From Candidatus Flavonifractor intestinipullorum (lineage in GTDB: Bacteria > Bacillota > Clostridia > Oscillospirales > Oscillospiraceae), in assembly GCA_019118925.1 (NCBI GenBank), contig DWYC01000069.1, forward strand, positions 1 through 44,079: a stretch of DNA of 44,079 nucleotides. Reading direction: 5' to 3'. The notes beneath the pieces were generated by a model, which worked only from the letters and a program-made list of their open reading frames with translations, searched no databases and was not told the DNA's origin. The position numbers and the translations under genes were made by a program. Every line of letters starts with the position of its first letter. The stretch's first letter is position 1. This document shows, piece after piece, positions 39,816-44,079 of this stretch.

Positions 39816-40721
39816 ATGGAAATCAAACAATCCGGCATGATCGCCCTGGTGGGGCGGCCCAACGTGGGCAAATCCACCCTGACCAACGCCCTGGTGGGGG
39901 AGAAGATCGCCATCGTGACCAACAAGCCCCAGACCACCCGCAACCGCATCTGTGCGGTGGTGAACCGGGGGGAGCGCCAGTATGTATTCCTGGATACGCC
40001 GGGCCTGCACCGCTCCCGGACCCGGCTGGGGGATTACATGGTGAAGGTAGTGAAGGAGAGCGTGGCCGACGTGGACGCGGTGTGTCTGCTGGTGGAGCCC
40101 ATTCCCCACATCGGCGGCCCGGAGGCCGAGCTCATCGCCCGCATCAAGGCCCTGAACGTGCCCTCGGTGCTGGTCATCAATAAGATCGACACCGTGGAAA
40201 AGGAGGAGCTCCTGGCGGTGATGCAGATCTACGGCCAGGCCCATGAGTTCAACGCCATCCTGCCTCTCTCGGCCAAGAACGGCGAGGGGGTGGAGGAGCT
40301 GCTGGACGTGCTGGGGGAATTTCTGCCCGAGGGGCCCCAGCTCTTCCCCGAGGACATGGTCACCGACCAGCCCGAGCGGCAGGTGTGCGCCGAGATCATC
40401 CGGGAAAAGCTGCTCCTGTGCCTGGACAAAGAGATTCCCCACGGTACCGCCGTAGAGCTCACCCGCTTCGTGGAGCGGGAGCGGGACGAAGTCATTGAGG
40501 TGGACGCCACCATCTACTGCGAGAAGGAGAGCCACAAGGGCATCATCATCGGCAAGGGGGGCGCCATGCTCAAGAAGATCTCCACGCTGGCCCGGCAGGA
40601 CATCGAGCGCTTTATGGGCGCGAAGGTGTACCTCCAGACTTGGGTGAAGGTAAAGGAGAACTGGCGGGACAACGTGAATCTGCTGCGCAACTTCGGCTAT
40701 CAAAATACAGAGCACTCGTAA
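39816..40721 (+). CDS. era: GTPase Era
   Basis: Era is an essential GTPase that binds 16S rRNA near its 3' end in 30S assembly. The 301-residue protein has G1 GRPNVGKS (13-20), the switch region TTRNRI, G3 DTPG in FLDTPGLHRSRT, G4 NKID, G5 SAKNG, and the C-terminal KH domain with IIIGKGGAMLKKIST. ATG 39816 follows GAAAGTTGAGGATGACC. It is downstream of ybeY in one unit; YbeY and Era act together in 16S maturation in well-studied bacteria. recO, often the next gene, is absent; a terminator follows instead. Confidence 0.97.
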   Translation: MEIKQSGMIALVGRPNVGKSTLTNALVGEKIAIVTNKPQTTRNRICAVVNRGERQYVFLDTPGLHRSRTRLGDYMVKVVKESVADVDAVCLLVEPIPHIGGPEAELIARIKALNVPSVLVINKIDTVEKEELLAVMQIYGQAHEFNAILPLSAKNGEGVEELLDVLGEFLPEGPQLFPEDMVTDQPERQVCAEIIREKLLLCLDKEIPHGTAVELTRFVERERDEVIEVDATIYCEKESHKGIIIGKGGAMLKKISTLARQDIERFMGAKVYLQTWVKVKENWRDNVNLLRNFGYQNTEHS

Positions 40722-40775
40722 AAAAGACAAACCGCCGCTACGGGCCAAAGGGGGCCGCAGCGGCGGTTTTGTTTT
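40720..40775. terminator. Bidirectional terminator between era and the amidase
   Basis: ACCGCCGCT (40731-40739) pairs with AGCGGCGGT (40759-40767), with inner GGCC pairing; TTTTGTTTT follows on the plus strand and TTTGTCTTTTTT on the minus strand. Confidence 0.9.
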
Positions 40776-40789
40776 GCGCCCGGCGGGGG

Positions 40790-42361
40790 CTACCGTCCCG
40801 AGGCGCGGAAATACTGGTCAATGCCCTGGGCGATGCCCTGGGCCATGCGGGTCTGATAGGCGTCGTCGCACAGGTTCATCAGCTCCGTGTGGTTGCTCAT
40901 AAAGCCGGTCTCCACCAGAATGGCGGGCATGGTGGTCTTAATGAGAACGGTATAGTCGGAGTTATTCTGTATTCCCCGGTCAATGGTGCCGGTGCTCGCG
41001 GCGGCGGCGGTCTGGACATACTGGGCCAGGCGCTGGCCCAGCGTGCTGCCGGTGGAATAGAAGGTGAAGAGCCCCTGATAGGAGGTATTGTTCTCCAGCG
41101 CATTGCAGTGGATGCTCACAAACACGTCGGCGCCGATCTCGTTGGCCACCTGGCAGCGCTCGGTGAGCGTCATATACACGTCCTCATCCCGGGTCATGAC
41201 CACGTTATAGCCCATCTCCTCCAGAAGATCCCGGAGCTTCAGGCTCATGGGGAGGGTGAGGTCCTTCTCCAGAATATCCTCATAGCACGCGCCGGAGGCC
41301 GAGCCGCCATGGCCCGGGTCGATGACCACGGTCTTTTTCGAGGGGTCGATGGTGGGAAGCGGCTCGCTGGGCTCTTCCGGCGCGGCGGTATTATAGGAGG
41401 TAATCCGCACTCCGCCGGTCTCGGCCTCCACGGTGACATTGGTCTGATAAGTAGAGCCGTCCGTCAGATCGAGAACAAAGCGCACGGCGTGGGGATAGCC
41501 GGCGGTGACGGCGTCGTCCTCATGGAGGGCAAAGCGCACCGAGGTGATGATTTCGTTTTCCACCAGCACTGCGCCGGAGGCCGGTTCGATGGCGGCGCCC
41601 AGCAGGTCCACGGCCACCCGGTCGCCCAGGTCGGTGACGGCGATCTGCGGCACGTGGTCGGTGGCGATGAAAAGAGACTGGGCGTTGTCGTCGTTCTCAA
41701 TGGACACCACCCGGCCCAGGTCCCCCTCGGCGGGCTCGGCCGGGGGCTCCGGAGAGGGGGTGGGGGAGGGCTCCGGCGTCACCGAGGGAGACGGGGAGGG
41801 GGAGACGGAGGGCTCCGGATAGGTGGAGACGTCCTGCACCTGAATGGCGGCGGTAAAGGTGTCGTTGTCCCAGCCCACCTGGGCCTCCAGGGCCTCCGAG
41901 ACAAAGCGGAGGGGGACCATGGTGCTCTCCAGACCGTTGTATTTGACCGCGCAGGCGGGAACCTGGCCCGGCAGATCGGTGATGACCCCGTTGATGCTGG
42001 CCTGAGCGGAGCCCAGCGTTAAGACGATGGTGTCCTCGCCCTTGAGAATGATGACCTGGCGGGTCTCGGCCACCCAGAGGACCTCGGCGCTGAGGGCCTC
42101 GGATACCAGACGGACGGGGACCAACGTCCGGCCGTCTCCGTCCACATACTGGACGAGAGCGGGCACCCCGTCGGGCGTGAGGGAAGTGCCGTTGAGGGTG
42201 AGCTGAACCCGGTCGGCCTTCACCGCGCTCTGATAGGCGCCGCCGGTCTCGCTGTAAAACGACACCGAGATGCTGCCGGCCGGCCCGGCGGCCTGGGCGG
42301 TCAGGGTCAGGCCGCACAGCAGCGCGGCGAGGAGGGCGAGGTACAAACAAATCCGTCTCAT
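40790..42361 (-). CDS. Secreted N-acetylmuramoyl-L-alanine amidase with AMIN domain
   Basis: A 523-residue exported cell-wall amidase that cleaves the bond between MurNAc and L-Ala. A signal peptide (1-24, cut after LTAQA or QAA) precedes a copper amine oxidase N-terminal-like domain (about 45-178, with two repeats ending VRLVSEAL and LRFVSEALEA). A proline/serine/threonine linker (181-212) and an AMIN domain (about 215-322) follow. The Amidase_3 domain (343-523) has zinc ligands H351 (DPGHGG), E365 (EKDL) and H418 (SIHCN) and catalytic E484 (LVETGF). AMIN plus linker suggests peptidoglycan targeting at the septum or in sporulation. The start ATG (42361) follows GAAGGAG. It is a single-gene unit. 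Confidence 0.93.
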   Translation of the reverse strand: MRRICLYLALLAALLCGLTLTAQAAGPAGSISVSFYSETGGAYQSAVKADRVQLTLNGTSLTPDGVPALVQYVDGDGRTLVPVRLVSEALSAEVLWVAETRQVIILKGEDTIVLTLGSAQASINGVITDLPGQVPACAVKYNGLESTMVPLRFVSEALEAQVGWDNDTFTAAIQVQDVSTYPEPSVSPSPSPSVTPEPSPTPSPEPPAEPAEGDLGRVVSIENDDNAQSLFIATDHVPQIAVTDLGDRVAVDLLGAAIEPASGAVLVENEIITSVRFALHEDDAVTAGYPHAVRFVLDLTDGSTYQTNVTVEAETGGVRITSYNTAAPEEPSEPLPTIDPSKKTVVIDPGHGGSASGACYEDILEKDLTLPMSLKLRDLLEEMGYNVVMTRDEDVYMTLTERCQVANEIGADVFVSIHCNALENNTSYQGLFTFYSTGSTLGQRLAQYVQTAAAASTGTIDRGIQNNSDYTVLIKTTMPAILVETGFMSNHTELMNLCDDAYQTRMAQGIAQGIDQYFRASGR

Positions 42362-42410
42362 GGCAGGGCTCCTTCGCGATTATCTGGAATGTGTCATCGG
42401 AATCGACCCT

Positions 42411-42440
42411 ATTTTACCCCACACGAGGGGGGCGCGTCAA
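42411..42440 (-). promoter_or_regulatory. Promoter of the amidase
   Basis: On the minus strand, TTGACG (42435-42440), 18 bases, TAAAAT (42411-42416). The leader is about 45 bases. Confidence 0.72.
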
Positions 42441-42518
42441 CCGAAAGAGGACAAAAAGAGTTGACATAAAGAGAAATCGGCCGAACGGCCGTCCGCGGGA
42501 AAAGACGCGGGGGAGGGC

Positions 42519-42547
42519 TTGCGTTTGGCGCGCTGAATTGGTACAAT
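42519..42547 (+). promoter_or_regulatory. Promoter of the hydratase gene
   Basis: TTGCGT (42519-42524), 17 bases, TACAAT (42542-42547). Boxes are the same as those of the ruvC promoter. The leader of about 67 bases includes a small GCGGGCCGCTCCCGC hairpin. Confidence 0.7.
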
Positions 42548-42620
42548 AAAAAGCGGATGCAAACCCTGCACATTCCGAGACTTCCGCGGGCCGCTCCCGC
42601 GTTGCGATGGAGGAAATCAA

Positions 42621-44079
42621 ATGACGATTGAGATGCAGCGAACCGGCGCCTATTATCACAACGGCGCGTTTCTCTCCCCGGAGGAGGGGCGCCAGGCCGG
42701 ACTGCCCGCGCCGGAGGAGGCGAAAAAGGGCACCATGGCCTATGGAATTCTGGCCGCGCATAATACCAGCGGCTCTATGGAGCGGCTCCAGATCCGCTTT
42801 GACGCCATGGCCTCCCACGACATCACCTATGTGGGCATCATCCAGACGGCCCGGGCCTCGGGGATGACCGAATTCCCTCTGCCCTATGTGCTCACCAACT
42901 GCCACAACTCCCTGTGCGCCGTGGGCGGAACCATCAACGAGGACGACCACGTCTTCGGCCTCTCGGCCTGTAAAAAGTACGGCGGAGAGTTCGTCCCTGC
43001 CCATCAGGCGGTTATCCACTCCTACATGCGGGAGCGCTACGCCGCCCCCGGCCGGATGATTCTGGGCTCCGACTCCCACACCCGGTACGGCGCGTACGGC
43101 GCCATGGCCATTGGCGAGGGCGGCCCGGAGCTGGCCCGGCAGCTCCTGCGCAAGACCTATGACATCGCCTATCCCAAGGTCATCGCCATCTACCTGACCG
43201 GGGCGCCCCGCCCCGGCGTGGGTCCTCAGGATGTGGCGCTGGCCCTCATCGGGGCGACGTTCCGGGAGGGCGTGGTGAAAAACGCCGTCATGGAGTTCTT
43301 CGGTCCCGGCGTCGGGAGCCTCTCCATGGACTACCGCTCGGGCATCGACGTGATGACCACCGAGACGGCCTGTCTCTCCTCGGTGTGGTCCACCGACGAG
43401 TATACCCGGGCGCACCTGACCGCTCTGGGCCGCGGGGAGCAGTACAAGGCCCAGGCGCCCGCCGGGGGGGCCTATTACGACGGGGTCATCCGGGTGGATC
43501 TGTCCCAGGTGGAGCCCATGATCGCCCTGCCCTTCCACCCCTCCAACGCCTATCCCATCCGGGAGTTCAAAGCCAATATGGCCGACCTCCTGCACCAGGT
43601 GGAGGTAGACGCGGCGGAACAGCTGGGGGTGAAAAACGCCGCCCCCCTCGCCCGGAAGATCGTGAACGGGCAGTTCCATGTGGACCAGGGGGTTATTGCC
43701 GGCTGCTCCGGCGGCACCTATCAGAATCTGGTCCGGGCGGCGGAGATCCTTCGGGGCTGCGCCACCGGCGCGGACGCCTTCTGGCTCTCCTGCTACCCCG
43801 GGTCCATGCCCATCAATCTGGAGCTGACCCGGAAAGGCTATATCGCCCAGCTCATGGAGGCGGGGGCTACCATCCGTTCCTGCTTCTGCGGACCCTGCTT
43901 CGGCGCGGGGGATGTGCCCGCCAACGGGGCTTTCTCCATCCGCCACTCCACCCGTAACTTCCCCAACCGGGAGGGCAGCAAGCCCGGCGAGGGCCAGATC
44001 TCCTACGTGGCGCTGATGGACGCCCGGAGCATCGCCGCCACTGCCCGGAACGGGGGCGTTCTCACCGCCGCCGACGAGC
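42621..44079 (+). CDS. Aconitase-family hydratase, 3' partial
   Basis: The first 486 codons of an aconitase-superfamily hydratase; the frame is open to the window end, so the C-terminal swivel domain is outside. It starts at ATG 42621 ([17 protein letters not shown]) after ATGGAGGAAATC. The substrate motif [20 protein letters not shown] is near residues 149-168. The 4Fe-4S ligands are C362 (IAGCSGGT) and the CGPC pair C423/C426 ([11 protein letters not shown]). The N-terminal HNTSG and [12 protein letters not shown] also fit the family. Some Firmicutes homologues are annotated just hydratase; aconitase itself is less likely because the N-terminal region differs from AcnA. The substrate cannot be set from sequence. 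It is divergent from the amidase. Confidence 0.85.
   Translation, partial: MTIEMQRTGAYYHNGAFLSPEEGRQAGLPAPEEAKKGTMAYGILAAHNTSGSMERLQIRFDAMASHDITYVGIIQTARASGMTEFPLPYVLTNCHNSLCAVGGTINEDDHVFGLSACKKYGGEFVPAHQAVIHSYMRERYAAPGRMILGSDSHTRYGAYGAMAIGEGGPELARQLLRKTYDIAYPKVIAIYLTGAPRPGVGPQDVALALIGATFREGVVKNAVMEFFGPGVGSLSMDYRSGIDVMTTETACLSSVWSTDEYTRAHLTALGRGEQYKAQAPAGGAYYDGVIRVDLSQVEPMIALPFHPSNAYPIREFKANMADLLHQVEVDAAEQLGVKNAAPLARKIVNGQFHVDQGVIAGCSGGTYQNLVRAAEILRGCATGADAFWLSCYPGSMPINLELTRKGYIAQLMEAGATIRSCFCGPCFGAGDVPANGAFSIRHSTRNFPNREGSKPGEGQISYVALMDARSIAATARNGGVLTAADE

Overview
The window is a GC-rich (about 65% by eye), densely packed stretch of a Gram-positive, endospore-forming chromosome. The gene content points to Clostridia: SpoIID, SpoIIM, YunB, SigH, a SCIFF peptide with its radical SAM maturase, TIGR04086, TIGR03960/TIGR03936, DUF1858 and class-A RNase P RNA. 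The high GC together with this set suggests a gut Oscillospiraceae relative (Flavonifractor/Lawsonibacter-like). That placement is an inference, not a database result. No phage, transposase, CRISPR array, tRNA or rRNA gene is visible.

Layout. 1-3.5 kb: the 3' part of a SpoIID/LytB protein, then queA and tgt (queuosine tRNA modification). 3.5-6.1 kb: yajC, a TIGR04086 membrane protein and the SCIFF ranthipeptide cassette (scfA precursor, terminator, scfB maturase). 6.1-6.44 kb: an AT-rich, non-coding islet with a long inverted repeat. 6.4-8.0 kb: spoIIM-xerD. 8.1-12.7 kb: ruvC-ruvA-P-loop kinase-ruvB-small membrane protein-glmM. 12.8-14.2 kb: sigH, a four-CxxC zinc-ribbon protein and a DUF1858 protein, each with its own signals. 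14.2-16.6 kb: trmK-nif3 and yebC. 16.7-19.1 kb, minus strand: a lower-GC membrane glycosyltransferase, rnpB and a TIGR04076 protein. 19.2-25.8 kb: murD, three tandem M42 aminopeptidases, a YnbB-type PLP protein and yunB. 25.9-28.5 kb: a VanZ-like protein overlapping ligA. 28.6-34.6 kb, minus strand: a REC/HD-GYP/PAS/GGDEF signalling protein, the TIGR03936-TIGR03960 radical SAM pair and a SLC13/ArsB-type permease. 34.8-39.1 kb: a four-gene ABC exporter of Gld type (ATPase, permease, GldG-like protein, DUF4340 protein). 39.2-40.7 kb: ybeY-era. 40.8-42.4 kb, minus strand: a secreted amidase. 42.6 kb to the end: the 5' part of an aconitase-family hydratase.

Most transcription units can be bounded from sequence. 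Sixteen promoters with good -35/-10 boxes (mostly 17-bp spacing) and ten hairpin terminators are listed, plus one weak promoter. Most of the content is housekeeping or sporulation core. The accessory points of interest are the SCIFF cassette with its internal promoter and terminator, an XerD that seems to lack the usual loop lysine, the M42 triplet, the pseudo-receiver c-di-GMP protein, the GldG/DUF4340 exporter, the low-GC glycosyltransferase running into the yebC terminator, and an open frame just past the ybeY amber stop.
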